The translations under genes were made by a program, and so were the position numbers. This document shows, one piece after another, positions 49,322 to 58,363 of a DNA stretch of 64,000 nucleotides (position 1 is the stretch's first letter; every line of letters starts with the position of its first letter). The stretch is from Bin5 sp965200685 (GTDB lineage: Bacteria; Chloroflexota; Anaerolineae; Caldilineales; Caldilineaceae). The DNA lies in NCBI GenBank assembly GCA_965200685.1, contig OZ241379.1, positions 4,092,001 through 4,156,000 of the forward strand. The letters are read 5' to 3'. A model generated the notes under the pieces. The model searched no databases. It was not told the DNA's origin and was given only the letters and a program-made list of their open reading frames with translations.

Positions 49322-50932
49322 ATGGAAACACACAGACCGAAAACCTCCTTTGACACGACCTGGCAAAACTCTCTCCTGCGGCCTGCGCTGATCGCGGCTC
49401 TTATCGGCTGTATTATCATAGCCCTGGTTGCGTTTATCCAACACATCGTGCCCAGTCTCCCGCCTACCTATGTCAATATCCTGCGCCTCACATCAATCGG
49501 CGCGGCCCTTGTGGGCAGCTACACCACCACACTGTTGGTGCGCCCAGAGCAACGGCAGCGACGCACCCTTACCTTTCGCCTAGCAGAGATCGGCCTGATC
49601 CTTTCCATCACCCGGATCGTGCTCTGGGCAACGGTTGAAGGCTGGCCGGCTATCGAGCAGATGCTCATACAGCCTTTTGCGGTCCTGCTCACCTTAGGGT
49701 TTGTTGTCAATGTCATTCTTATCTTGGTGGCCTGGGGTATGGCAGTATTTGTGACCAATGACTTTCTGGCAATGGCTCTGCAGCCGGACGAGTTGTTGGA
49801 TATGGAAGACGTACCCAGAGAGTTTAGCGGCTATGATCATCGCATTCAAAGTGATCGGCGGGCGTTGGTGCGCCGCTTTACCGAACGCTGGGCTTTCGGG
49901 GGCGCGCTGCTGATCGCCTTGACGGCTGCCAGCCAAGTGGGGTTGGGCACGAATGGATTTCTAGCACTCATACGCCAAGAGATCGCGGGCGGCGTTATGG
50001 GGGCTGCGGTCATCTATTTCTTGCTGGGCTTGTTGCTCTTAACATTCGGTCATCTAGCTGCACTGCGGGCCAATTGGCACCTAGAAAAAGTGCCCAGTGA
50101 CGCCACGATTGTACGCAACTGGCCCTTTTATGCCTTCGGGCTGCTGTTGGTCGTCGCGGTCGTCGCGTTTCTGATGCCCCTTGGGGGCACATTTCGCCTA
50201 GCCCAGTTGTTGGGCCTGATGGTACGGGGGCTGTATAGCGTCGTCTATCTGATCCTTGGCCTGCTGATGGGGCTGCTCACCCTGCTGGTGGGCGGCGGCG
50301 AAGAGACCGTAGAACAGCCTGCCGAACCCTCCCCGGCCTTTACCCCTCCCCTGACAGCAGAAACCCAGACAGCAGAGGTCCCCCCCTGGCTCGGTGGTAC
50401 AGTGTTTTGGGTGATTGTGGCTCTGCTGCTCGGGTATGCGGCCTACATCTATCTGCAGGGACGAGGTGTAAAATTCCATCTGCTGCTAGTCTGGTTGCGA
50501 CAGTTTCTGCATAGCTTGCGCCAGTTGCAGAAGACAGTGAACGAGTGGCGTGCCAGCACGGTGCCGCCGCAAGACGAAGAAAAGGCCAGGGCCGGCCGCG
50601 CCCGGGTACGCCGCTGGCTGGACGACCTGATGCTTGGACGTCTGCCGCCTGATGAGCAAGTGCGCTACTTTTATGTTTCGACTCTGGAAAGAGCCGCGCA
50701 ACAGGGCATACGCCGCCGCCCCGGCGAAACACCCCAGTGCTTTGAGGCCCGTCTATCAAACCGCATTGACAGCGAAGACGAAACCGCCATCGCTGACCTG
50801 ACAGCCGGCTTTGAACGGGTTGAATTTGCCCAGAAGACTACCACAGATCTGACCTTGCCTCTTTTGAAGAGGGCCTGGACACAGATACGAGGCGCGCTCG
50901 CACGATTGCGCCCAGATCAACACCCCCCATGA
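49322..50932 (+). CDS. Multi-pass membrane protein with DUF4129 C-terminal domain
   Basis: 536 residues with about eight membrane segments (for example 23-42, 55-75, 90-110, 118-145, 190-215, 225-250, 275-310, 355-375). The cytosolic C-terminus has EQVRYFYVSTLERAAQQGIR and RRPGETPQCFEARL, the DUF4129 signature often found with transglutaminase-like and MoxR/DUF58 systems. Third gene of that operon. Function unknown; probably a membrane platform for the ATPase. Confidence 0.85.
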   Translation: METHRPKTSFDTTWQNSLLRPALIAALIGCIIIALVAFIQHIVPSLPPTYVNILRLTSIGAALVGSYTTTLLVRPEQRQRRTLTFRLAEIGLILSITRIVLWATVEGWPAIEQMLIQPFAVLLTLGFVVNVILILVAWGMAVFVTNDFLAMALQPDELLDMEDVPREFSGYDHRIQSDRRALVRRFTERWAFGGALLIALTAASQVGLGTNGFLALIRQEIAGGVMGAAVIYFLLGLLLLTFGHLAALRANWHLEKVPSDATIVRNWPFYAFGLLLVVAVVAFLMPLGGTFRLAQLLGLMVRGLYSVVYLILGLLMGLLTLLVGGGEETVEQPAEPSPAFTPPLTAETQTAEVPPWLGGTVFWVIVALLLGYAAYIYLQGRGVKFHLLLVWLRQFLHSLRQLQKTVNEWRASTVPPQDEEKARAGRARVRRWLDDLMLGRLPPDEQVRYFYVSTLERAAQQGIRRRPGETPQCFEARLSNRIDSEDETAIADLTAGFERVEFAQKTTTDLTLPLLKRAWTQIRGALARLRPDQHPP

Positions 50933-50991
50933 TAGGCGGCCCGGTATTTTACGGGGTACTGCCCGGCCACTGTCGTGCAAAATTATACGGC

Positions 50992-51021
50992 TTGACGCCA
51001 ACTATGGTATATTGTTATAAT
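50992..51021 (+). promoter_or_regulatory. Promoter of S1-like gene
   Basis: TTGACG (50992-50997), 18 bases, TATAAT (51016-51021). The expected start near 51028 excludes the ATG at 51026 as a start codon and favours the ATGs at 51071/51074. Confidence 0.82.
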
Positions 51022-51070
51022 AAGAATGAGTAGTTGCGATCCAGCCTGTATTTCACCATTGGACAATTTG

Positions 51071-52351
51071 ATGATGTCAGAGTCAGATCAATTTGGCGAC
51101 GAGCTCGAACGTTTCGAAGAGAAACAGGACAACGAGCAACATACAGATGAGATACTTTTTGAACAGTATCTCGCCGAAGAGGAGGCTCTCAACCTCCCAG
51201 AACGAGGCGAGCTGCGCGAAGGTACTGTCGTAGAAGTACGCCCGAATGAGTTGCTGATCAACATTGGGGCCAAACGGGATGGCGTTGTGCCCCAATCGGA
51301 CCTGAACCGTCTGGACCCGGCCTATGTGGACTCTTTGCACGAAGGAGCAAGCGTGCCCGTGGTCGTCAGTAAACTTACCACCGATGAAGGCATGCTGGTG
51401 TTGAGCATTGCCGAAGCCCAACAAAAGCAGAATTGGCTCACGGCTGTACAGATGCTTGAGACGGGCGAAATTACCCTTCGCAAAGTCATCGGCTACAACA
51501 AAGGGGGTCTGTTGGTCGATTTCGGCCATCTGCGCGGCTTTATTCCAGCCTCCCATGTGGTGGGGATGCCTCGCAATATCAACGAAACCCAGCGCAATGA
51601 GCGTCTGCAAAAGATGCTCAACCAAGAACTTCCGGTGAAAGTGATTGAAGTGGAACAGCAGCGGCGGCGGCTGGTGCTCTCCTACCGCCTAGCCGAGCGG
51701 GAATACCGGGCCAATTGCAAAGCGCAACTGTTTGAAAAACTTACTGTCGGGGATGTGATGGAGGGCGAAGTACGCAGCCTCCGACCTTTCGGCGCTTTTG
51801 TTGATATCGGCGGCGCGGATGGGCTGCTGCATGTCAGTGAAATCGGCTGGACACCCGTCAGCCATCCTCGGGATGTCCTGCGGGTAGGCGAACGCATTCA
51901 AGTGGAGGTGCTGCGTCTGGACCCAGAGCGCAACCGCATTGCTCTCAGCCGCAAAAAACTCCTAGCCAACCCCTGGGAAAGCATTGAAGAACGCTACAGA
52001 GCGAACGATACGATTCTGGTCACTGTCACCCGAGTGGTTGATTTTGGCGCATTCGCCCAGCTTGAACCGGGCATTGAGGGGCTTATCCACATCAGCGAAC
52101 TGGCCGACATCACCATCGCTGAACCGCTCAAAACAGTCACGGCCGGCGACCGCATCCCCGTCCAGATCTTACGGGTCCATCCCGAACGACAGCGCATTGG
52201 CCTGAGCCGACGCCAAGCAGATGATATCGTCGGGCAGGCCCTGTTGGAAGCAGAAGCGGACCGAGTACAGGCTGACAAGCCAGAACCGCCGCAGGAAGCA
52301 CCCGCACAGGCCGAGCCAGACATGCCTGCTGAATTGGACACTGAAAATTGA
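51071..52351 (+). CDS. rpsA: Ribosomal protein S1-like RNA-binding protein, four S1 domains
   Basis: About 426 residues. An acidic N-terminal segment (about 1-45) precedes four S1 domains: VVEVRPNELLINIGAKRDG, VIGYNKGGLLVDFGHLRGFI, VRSLRPFGAFVDIGGADGLL and VTRVVDFGAFAQLEPGIEGL. The C-terminus is acidic and proline-rich. Four-domain S1 proteins are usual in several phyla and assist translation initiation on weak ribosome sites. The start is set at 51071 by the promoter position. Heads a translation-gene group with bS21 and IF-1. Confidence 0.9.
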   Translation: MMSESDQFGDELERFEEKQDNEQHTDEILFEQYLAEEEALNLPERGELREGTVVEVRPNELLINIGAKRDGVVPQSDLNRLDPAYVDSLHEGASVPVVVSKLTTDEGMLVLSIAEAQQKQNWLTAVQMLETGEITLRKVIGYNKGGLLVDFGHLRGFIPASHVVGMPRNINETQRNERLQKMLNQELPVKVIEVEQQRRRLVLSYRLAEREYRANCKAQLFEKLTVGDVMEGEVRSLRPFGAFVDIGGADGLLHVSEIGWTPVSHPRDVLRVGERIQVEVLRLDPERNRIALSRKKLLANPWESIEERYRANDTILVTVTRVVDFGAFAQLEPGIEGLIHISELADITIAEPLKTVTAGDRIPVQILRVHPERQRIGLSRRQADDIVGQALLEAEADRVQADKPEPPQEAPAQAEPDMPAELDTEN

Positions 52352-52381
52352 ACTGCCATCCTATACTTGATTGCGTTTCGT

Positions 52382-52421
52382 CTGCCGGTCTCATGACAGT
52401 AGAAAGGACTGGCAGGCTTGT
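52382..52421 (+). terminator. Hairpin between S1-like and bS21 genes
   Basis: Arms CTGCCGGTC (52382-52390) and GACTGGCAG (52407-52415) pair with one G-T, followed by GCTTGTTTTG. It is a weak terminator or an attenuator in the leader of the ribosomal protein gene. Confidence 0.5.
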
Positions 52422-52462
52422 TTTGTCCGGTCTACATTGACGCCCGAAAGGAGGTGAGCTCG

Positions 52463-52657
52463 ATTAACGCTGAACTAAGGCCTGGCGAATCCCAGGAAAG
52501 TCTCATGCGCCGGTTCCGCAAGTCGGTGGCCGAAGCACGTATCCTGCCCATTGTACGCCAGAAACGCTGGTTTATATCCAAGAGCGAGGTTCGCCGCATC
52601 AACAAACAGAAAGCAATCCGCAAGGCACGGCGAAACGCTGCCCGTGCTTTTCGTTAA
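52463..52657 (+). CDS. rpsU: Ribosomal protein bS21, probable ATT start
   Basis: About 64 residues, NAELRPGESQESLMRRFRKS and ending RKARRNAARAFR, the bS21 layout (RxGES near residue 6, basic tail). The sequence AAGGAGGTGA at 52448-52457 is a perfect complement of the 16S 3' end. The only in-frame codon at proper distance after it is ATT at 52463. GTG at 52454 lies inside this Shine-Dalgarno sequence, and the upstream ATG at 52418 gives a long non-conserved extension. ATT starts are known mainly from infC, where they allow IF-3 feedback. bS21 helps the ribosome select mRNAs. Confidence 0.8.
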   Translation: MNAELRPGESQESLMRRFRKSVAEARILPIVRQKRWFISKSEVRRINKQKAIRKARRNAARAFR

Positions 52658-52707
52658 AACTTCTGTAGCCAATAACTGCAGTTTCATTGATACGCTAATG
52701 GAGATTT

Positions 52708-52923
52708 ATGGCTGAGGAAACACTCACCTTAGAAGGTAAAGTCGTTGAAGCCCTGCCGAATGCCCAATTTCGCGTGGAATTGGAAAACGGACACACTGTC
52801 CTAGCCTATCTGTCCGGCAAGATGCGTCGAAATTACATTCGCGTATTTCTCGGCGACAAAGTGAAAGTCGATGTGAGTCCCTATGACTTGACACGCGGCC
52901 GGATTACATATCGACGCAAGTAA
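52708..52923 (+). CDS. infA: Translation initiation factor IF-1
   Basis: 71 residues, the standard length: TLEGKVVEALPNAQFRVELE and GKMRRNYIRVFLGDKVKVDV, then DLTRGRITYRRK. It is a single OB-fold that binds the 30S A-site during initiation. GGAGATTT precedes the ATG. It is separated from the usual ribosomal-protein operon and placed after bS21, 50 bases away. Confidence 0.96.
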   Translation: MAEETLTLEGKVVEALPNAQFRVELENGHTVLAYLSGKMRRNYIRVFLGDKVKVDVSPYDLTRGRITYRRK

Positions 52924-52984
52924 CGACCGTGCTCAAAACCCAGTGTCTAGTGGTTGGTGGAGTCGTACTGCTACTAGGCACTCT

Positions 52985-53446
52985 TCATTGCTGGTAGAGA
53001 CGCTGAAACGCAGCGACAGCATCCTCCACAAAAAGCTGCTCAACCTCAAACGTCAGCCAACGACTGGCTTCCAACAGGGGGGCCCACAAGACCTGAAACT
53101 GTTGCTCGTCGTTCTGTGGCCGCGGCATCTGCTGTGCAGACAACAGTTGCATCAGGTAATATTGCTCATCCCGAATATACTGTGCGCCCTGGTATTCAAA
53201 CGCAACAGTACGGCGGCCCAGATCTGCCAGAATCTGCAGGTCACAATAGCCCGCCTCTTCGCAGGTCTCCCGTAGAGCCGCTTCCTCGGCACTCTCGCCA
53301 GGGTCGATATGCCCTTTGGGTAGCCGCACTTCTGCACGGGCGGGCCGGTCAAGCAGCAGTACATAGACCTCCGCGCCCGGCAGCTGAGCAATCAGATCCT
53401 TTTGTACCACAACCCCACCCGCGGACCGGTAGCGAATGGTCTTCAT
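52985..53446 (-). CDS. Nudix hydrolase
   Basis: 153 residues. The Nudix box reads GHIDPGESAEEAALRETCEE followed by AG (G-x5-E-x7-RE-x2-EE-x-G). The family hydrolyses nucleoside diphosphates linked to other moieties, such as Ap4A, ADP-sugars or damaged nucleotides. N-terminus RYRSAGGVVVQKD is typical of diadenosine-tetraphosphatase-like members. Divergent from rsmG, with only 27 bases between the two starts, so their promoters must overlap. Confidence 0.9.
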   Translation of the reverse strand: MKTIRYRSAGGVVVQKDLIAQLPGAEVYVLLLDRPARAEVRLPKGHIDPGESAEEAALRETCEEAGYCDLQILADLGRRTVAFEYQGAQYIRDEQYYLMQLLSAQQMPRPQNDEQQFQVLWAPLLEASRWLTFEVEQLFVEDAVAAFQRLYQQ

Positions 53447-53473
53447 TGTTGGCTCCTGTGTTACAATGTTCCC

Positions 53474-54205
53474 ATGCAGACTTTGATCTCTGGCGCAGAT
53501 ATGCTACACATCCCACTGACCGCCCAACAGGTCCAGCAGTTTCAAGCTTATGCTGATCTGCTGGCCGCTTGGAATCAGAAGATGAATCTAACCGCCATCA
53601 TGGACAGCGAAGGCGTGCAGGTCAAGCATTTTCTGGACTCGCTTGTCGGCCTGCCGCTGGTCTCAGAGGAGATCCGCGCATCCTTGCCACCGGCCCAGGC
53701 CTTGCATTGCCTTGATGTCGGCACGGGGGCCGGTTTCCCCGCTGTACCCCTAAAGATCGTGTGGCCTAGCCTGAAGCTGACGCTTCTAGATGGCACAGGG
53801 AAGAAGATACGTTTTCTCAAGCAAGTCGTGTCTACCCTAGCCCTCAAAAACGTCGAACTCGTCCAGGGCCGGGCTGAGGAACTGGGCCGCCATCAGCACT
53901 TTCGCGGCCAATTCGACCTCGTGACAGCCAGAGCTGTGGCCCAGCTCAATACCCTTGTCGAATATCTGCTGCCGTTCGTGCGCCGAGACGGATTGGCGGT
54001 GATCTACAAGGGGCCACATGCGGCCGAGGAGTTCCTGGAAGCCCACAATGCCATTGACGTGTTAGGCGGGGAAACAGTTCGCTTTGCGCCGGTGCAGGTG
54101 CCGTCCCTAGCTGAAGAACGGCGTATTCTTCTGATTAAAAAAAAGCGCAAGACGCCCAAACTGTACCCCAGGCAACAAGGATTGCCCCGCAAAAATCCCC
54201 TGTAA
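53474..54205 (+). CDS. rsmG: 16S rRNA m7G527 methyltransferase RsmG
   Basis: 243 residues from ATG 53474; upstream codons overlap the divergent Nudix gene and are not conserved. NQKMNLTAI and VKHFLDSL are RsmG N-terminal signatures, and CLDVGTGAGFPAVPLKIVWP is the AdoMet-binding loop. Methylates G527 of 16S rRNA near the streptomycin site. A lysine-rich tail (LLIKKKRKTPKLYPR) ends the protein. Confidence 0.94.
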   Translation: MQTLISGADMLHIPLTAQQVQQFQAYADLLAAWNQKMNLTAIMDSEGVQVKHFLDSLVGLPLVSEEIRASLPPAQALHCLDVGTGAGFPAVPLKIVWPSLKLTLLDGTGKKIRFLKQVVSTLALKNVELVQGRAEELGRHQHFRGQFDLVTARAVAQLNTLVEYLLPFVRRDGLAVIYKGPHAAEEFLEAHNAIDVLGGETVRFAPVQVPSLAEERRILLIKKKRKTPKLYPRQQGLPRKNPL

Positions 54206-54368
54206 TTCAAACTAGGCTAACGTTCAACGCAAGTAATAGGTCATGCTGAATGACCGGGTCGATGTATTTCACCCGTATTTCAGCACTGCGATTTGCGCTC
54301 AGGATTCTGGCATTCTCTGCTCAGAGAGCAACAGAACACTCACTTGTTCTATCTTGGCAGGTAACGGA

Positions 54369-55133
54369 TCACATCCGCAGTGTTTCCGTGTGCCCGTCCA
54401 CCGCCAATGCCTGCCCAGAGATGCGGGCCCCCCTATGGGAACAGAGGAACAGAACCATTTCAGCGATATCTCGCGCGGCAATGAGCGTACCCAAAGAACT
54501 TTTCCCTTGATAGGCCGCGCGGATTTCGGCTGCACTGACGCCGCGAGCCGCAGCTTTGGCAGCGATGACCCGCTCAATGCGCGGCCCTTCAACCGTGCCA
54601 GGACAGACCGCATTGACCCGAATGCCGCTGGGGCCCAGTTCCATGGCCAAGGTTTTGGTCAGGCCGACCAGGGCCCATTTGGAGGCTGCATAGGGCGAGC
54701 GCAAAGGGTAGCCAAACAGACCAGCAGTAGAGGCGATGTTGATAATTGAGCCGCCTCCACTGGCTTTGAGCAGGGGAATCGCCTGACGAGCACAGTAAAA
54801 TGCTCCGTTCAAATTCACATCAATTGTGCGCCGCCAGGCCGCCGGCTCAATCTCCTCTGTTGCTGCGGTCGGACCGGATATGCCGGCATTGTTCACCAGC
54901 ACATCCAACCCACCTAGCCCCTGTGTGACGGCCCGAAATACCGCTTCCACCTGCTCCCAATCGGCTACATCCGCACAGGTTACCCCGCAACCTTTCATCC
55001 CCTGCAGAGCAGCTTCATCCACATCACAGACATGCACCCGAGCAGCGCTCTGCCGGAACTGCTCGGCGATAGCTGCGCCGATGCCCCCGGCACCCGCGGT
55101 CACCAACACCCGCTTTCCTGCGATTCCATCCAT
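54369..55133 (-). CDS. SDR family oxidoreductase
   Basis: 254 residues from ATG 55133 (MDGIAGKRVLV); the longer frame would run into the upstream PhyH gene. NAD(P) motif VTAGAGGIGAAIAEQF, VNNAGISGPTA, and the catalytic YAASKWALVGL. The C-terminus GARISGQALAVDGHTETL is FabG-like. It starts 34 bases after the PhyH stop in the same direction, so the two may act on the same compound (hydroxylation then oxidation); this is inference. Confidence 0.9.
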   Translation of the reverse strand: MDGIAGKRVLVTAGAGGIGAAIAEQFRQSAARVHVCDVDEAALQGMKGCGVTCADVADWEQVEAVFRAVTQGLGGLDVLVNNAGISGPTAATEEIEPAAWRRTIDVNLNGAFYCARQAIPLLKASGGGSIINIASTAGLFGYPLRSPYAASKWALVGLTKTLAMELGPSGIRVNAVCPGTVEGPRIERVIAAKAAARGVSAAEIRAAYQGKSSLGTLIAARDIAEMVLFLCSHRGARISGQALAVDGHTETLRM

Positions 55134-55167
55134 TTTCGCACACCCTACGTTCCCCGCCTTACTGCCA

Positions 55168-55980
55168 TTACCCATACGAGCCGTGGGGCAGAAACCCAAG
55201 TAGCCGCCGCAACCTGTCATCCGCGCCCGCATACACATGCTCAGGCATGGTGTAGTTCATAAACGGGTAGTACTTGTGGCCGACGACCCGCCGCGCGTAC
55301 GTTACCTGGGTGATATAGCGGGTACGTTGGCTGCGATTGGGGCCACCCCGATGCCATACTTGATTGTTGAAGAGGATAACACTGCCGGCCGGCCCTAGAT
55401 TGTATTGGATGCGTTCTTCCCATTCTGTGCCCTCTAGCTGTCGTGGCGGGCTGGCCCCGAACAGATGGGAGGCAGGAACGACTTCAGTGCCACCATGCTC
55501 AACTTCGGTGACATCGGTCAGGTAGTAATTGGCGGTGAAAAACAGGACCGGCAGATGGACATTGATGGGCGGTGTGCCGCCCGTGACGATGTAATGAGGC
55601 CGGTCGTCCTGATGCCAAGTGTCCAGCCCACCACCAGGAGGAGAAAGAAAGGAATTATTGTGGATCACGTGACAATCTGGCCCGATAATCGCTTCAGCCA
55701 AGGATATCATCGGCTCCATGTCGAACAAACGCAGATTGGCAGCACTGGACTCAAACATGCGGTGGGCCAGATGAATCCGTTCATTGCGGTTGTTGAGGCC
55801 GTTCGGGTTCTCCTGCAACGCCCACTCCAAATCCGCCCGCAATGTAGCGGTCCACTCGGCTGGCAATACATTCCGCAGGAACAAACACCCATCCCGGTAG
55901 AATTGATCTACCCAGGCTGCGAGCTGTTTCTCGCTGATCTTCTCACCCGCCAGATAGCCTGTGGTCCCTGTTTCATTCAC
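55168..55980 (-). CDS. Phytanoyl-CoA dioxygenase (PhyH) family protein
   Basis: 270 residues. Iron ligands HQDD in LDTWHQDDRPHYIV (about 120) and the distal histidine in NNQVWHRGGPNRSQRTRYIT (about 205), with the following arginine as 2-oxoglutarate partner. Related in layout to the genes at 1918 and 56095 but not a close copy of either. Co-directional with the SDR gene downstream. Confidence 0.86.
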   Translation of the reverse strand: MNETGTTGYLAGEKISEKQLAAWVDQFYRDGCLFLRNVLPAEWTATLRADLEWALQENPNGLNNRNERIHLAHRMFESSAANLRLFDMEPMISLAEAIIGPDCHVIHNNSFLSPPGGGLDTWHQDDRPHYIVTGGTPPINVHLPVLFFTANYYLTDVTEVEHGGTEVVPASHLFGASPPRQLEGTEWEERIQYNLGPAGSVILFNNQVWHRGGPNRSQRTRYITQVTYARRVVGHKYYPFMNYTMPEHVYAGADDRLRRLLGFLPHGSYG

Positions 55981-56094
55981 GGTCTATTCCTCCTATGAAC
56001 TACAATGTTGGGTTGCTCGCTTCAAACACCTACAATGGTTGGTCAATGGCCTGTGAACTGCAGGTCCTGGCCACAGGGTATTGGGCCAATGAAG

Positions 56095-57021
56095 TTAGCC
56101 GATGGCTCGTGCAAACAGATTGTGCGTTTCAAGACCGGTATTGGCATTCTCGCCATAGGCATGGCGAAACAGGGACTGTCGCTTCAATGGCATTGTGTCC
56201 AACAGCTCCTTGGGCGGCTCCCACCAGTGAAAACGACTGCCGATAGAATTGTACTGGTTGAAGACTGGGATGCGAGGGACATCCCTGTTCGTCCAAGGGC
56301 GGGCACTATGTGTGGTTGCTTCGCTGAAGAAAATGACCGACCCTGCTGGGCAGTCGTATGTCTCCCATAAGGGCGATTCCTGCTCCAAGATCGAAGGTGG
56401 CAAGGTATAGGCGGATTTATGGCTTCCATTCACAAAAAGCGTGCCGCCATCCTCTTTCGCCACCGGATTGAGTTCCCACACGACGCGGGTCAGACCACTG
56501 AAACCTTTGCCCGGCAGCATGCGGTATTCGTGCGAATTGCCTGGCAGCCGCCAATAGCCATTGCCATTGTGTGGGCCAAAGCGTCCCATACCGTATTCCC
56601 GATAGAGCAGAAAGCTGGTCTCAAAGCGAAAGCCGTAGTACTCATCGCTGGCCAGGTTTGGATAGGCCAGAAATTCATTGCAAAAGCCCACAACCACTGG
56701 GTGATCCACCAGCTTCTCCAAGGGGCCGGCGATGGGTGAACGCATGTGGGGCGGTAGAGATTGCGGGTCCTCTTTGAGCCGCATACAGAACGCCCGCATC
56801 TCCTTAAGATCGGCCTCATCCAGCAGGCCGGGGATGACCAACCAACCTTGCGTATCAAAGATGAACTTCTGTTCAGCTGTTAGAGGGACCACCGGCTCGC
56901 CATCGGCGTTCGTTGTGGTCAGGGTACGGGCATCCTGTGGCAGATTGCCGAAGTTGCCCCAATTGTTGTCAAAGATAAAAGGTTCAGCCCCATTTGGGTT
57001 GAAGGTACGTTCAGTGGCCAT
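56095..57021 (-). CDS. Phytanoyl-CoA dioxygenase (PhyH)-like protein
   Basis: 308 residues. PLTAEQKFIFDTQGWLVIPGLL is the PhyH N-terminal pattern. The iron-binding part is less canonical: GNSHEYRMLPGKGF and then FFSEATTHSARPWTNRDVPR with the distal histidine. An HxD triplet is replaced by HxE (SHEY), so catalysis needs checking. A TCAGAGGAG-type purine stretch precedes the ATG. 114 bases separate it from the next PhyH gene, with a dispersed intergenic element in between. Confidence 0.75.
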   Translation of the reverse strand: MATERTFNPNGAEPFIFDNNWGNFGNLPQDARTLTTTNADGEPVVPLTAEQKFIFDTQGWLVIPGLLDEADLKEMRAFCMRLKEDPQSLPPHMRSPIAGPLEKLVDHPVVVGFCNEFLAYPNLASDEYYGFRFETSFLLYREYGMGRFGPHNGNGYWRLPGNSHEYRMLPGKGFSGLTRVVWELNPVAKEDGGTLFVNGSHKSAYTLPPSILEQESPLWETYDCPAGSVIFFSEATTHSARPWTNRDVPRIPVFNQYNSIGSRFHWWEPPKELLDTMPLKRQSLFRHAYGENANTGLETHNLFARAIG

Positions 57022-57123
57022 AGCGAAAACTCCTCTGGGTTGAAGATGTGACCAAGATGCTCCTTATCTACATCAGGTTTTATAGGAAGATAGCAGGGGA
57101 TCAAGGCGACCCGGGTTTGCAGT

Positions 57124-58332
57124 TCAGATCAATGAAAAGCGAACTGCCCCCAGTAGCAGAAGCAGGCCGGCGCAGACAACCGCCAGAGCCAACAACAGCC
57201 CAATCCCAAGGGCCGCCAGATTGCTGCCCTGGCCGCCGCCGTGGCTGATGGTGTATTCAAAAAAGCCAACGCCGGATGTCTGTTCAAAGAGCAGTGTATA
57301 GTGGCCCGGCAATAGGTCTGTCAAGGCCAAGCGTTGATACAGATCCGGATCATTGGGGCCAAAGGACCATTCCTTGATCTCCCGCAGGATCTCGTCAGAT
57401 TTGTCTGACGAACGCAAACTGAGAGTGGCTGTTCCAGCACCTGCCCGCTTGACAATGGTAAAAGAACGGGCATTCTCCTGCAAAACAAGGGCAAGTTCCT
57501 GACGTGGCTGCGAAAGTGCATCTAGACGTGTCGCGCCGTACTGCACTTTCACCGACGCCCTCTCGTGTAGTTGGTTGACTGGCGGCAAGGCAGCAAGTGA
57601 CAGGAGCAGGAGAACGATCAGGGGCAGCAGGAGCCGACGGTTGATCCCCTTCACCCGCGCCAATGACTGATGGACCTCGGATATCTCTGTGAATCCTGCC
57701 AATGAAAACCGGCCCAAGGCAGCACGACCTGACATCTGCTGTTTGCCTGATGGCAATTGCAATCGGTGGTACAACCGCCAAAACCACCAGCGCCAGATCG
57801 CCCAAAACCCATAGGCCAGGGGCAGCGCGAAAATAAGAGCCAGGCCAAGCTCAAGCCCATAGGAAGAAGATGCCTGCCGCCGCCAAGCAAAGGATTGCGG
57901 CTGCTCCGCGGCCAGCAGCGCGATCTCAGCCCGCTGTACCACCAGCCAGACGATGGCGGGAATCGTCAGGCCAATCGCAACGCTCACATAGCTGAGCGGC
58001 CAAGCCCACTTCCCATGAACCAAACGTCCAATGCCATAGGCCCAGGCAGCGGTCCCCCCTAAAACAACAGCCGACACCAGGGCCAATCTACCTCTCCAGA
58101 TAGCCGCTAGGAACCCTTGCCAACTGTCAAGCACAGTCGTGCTGCGTAGCAGCATAGCAGAATCTGTCGGGGCCAACGCAGAAGCCGAACGACTCAGGTC
58201 GCCAAGGAGCAGAAAAATGAATGAAAAGCCTGTAAAAACAACATAAACGCCGAGGGCAACAGTCAAAAAAACCAACACACCCGCGCAAGAGCCCCACAAG
58301 ATAGTGAACAGTAGCTGCAGTTTATTGGTCAT
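57124..58332 (-). CDS. Multi-pass membrane protein of unknown function
   Basis: About 402 residues from ATG 58332 (MTNKLQ). Four membrane segments occur in the first 200 residues (LFTILWGSCAGVLVFLTVAL, ALVSAVVLGGTAAWAYGIG, VSVAIGLTIPAIVWLVV, LALIFALPLAYGFWAIWRWW). A fifth lies near 250 (LLPLIVLLLLSLAAL), followed by an extracytoplasmic beta-rich domain and a last helix at the C-terminus (LALAVVCAGLLLLLGAVRF). No family was recognised. The lipoprotein gene at 58364 lies 31 bases upstream in the same direction. Confidence 0.75.
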   Translation of the reverse strand: MTNKLQLLFTILWGSCAGVLVFLTVALGVYVVFTGFSFIFLLLGDLSRSASALAPTDSAMLLRSTTVLDSWQGFLAAIWRGRLALVSAVVLGGTAAWAYGIGRLVHGKWAWPLSYVSVAIGLTIPAIVWLVVQRAEIALLAAEQPQSFAWRRQASSSYGLELGLALIFALPLAYGFWAIWRWWFWRLYHRLQLPSGKQQMSGRAALGRFSLAGFTEISEVHQSLARVKGINRRLLLPLIVLLLLSLAALPPVNQLHERASVKVQYGATRLDALSQPRQELALVLQENARSFTIVKRAGAGTATLSLRSSDKSDEILREIKEWSFGPNDPDLYQRLALTDLLPGHYTLLFEQTSGVGFFEYTISHGGGQGSNLAALGIGLLLALAVVCAGLLLLLGAVRFSLI

Positions 58333-58363
58333 GCGCCATCGGGTACAAGGGACACTTACGAAC

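Noticed and set aside
51026..51070. ATG 51026 as start of the S1-like gene
   Set aside because: It lies five bases after the -10 box, upstream of or at the expected transcript start.
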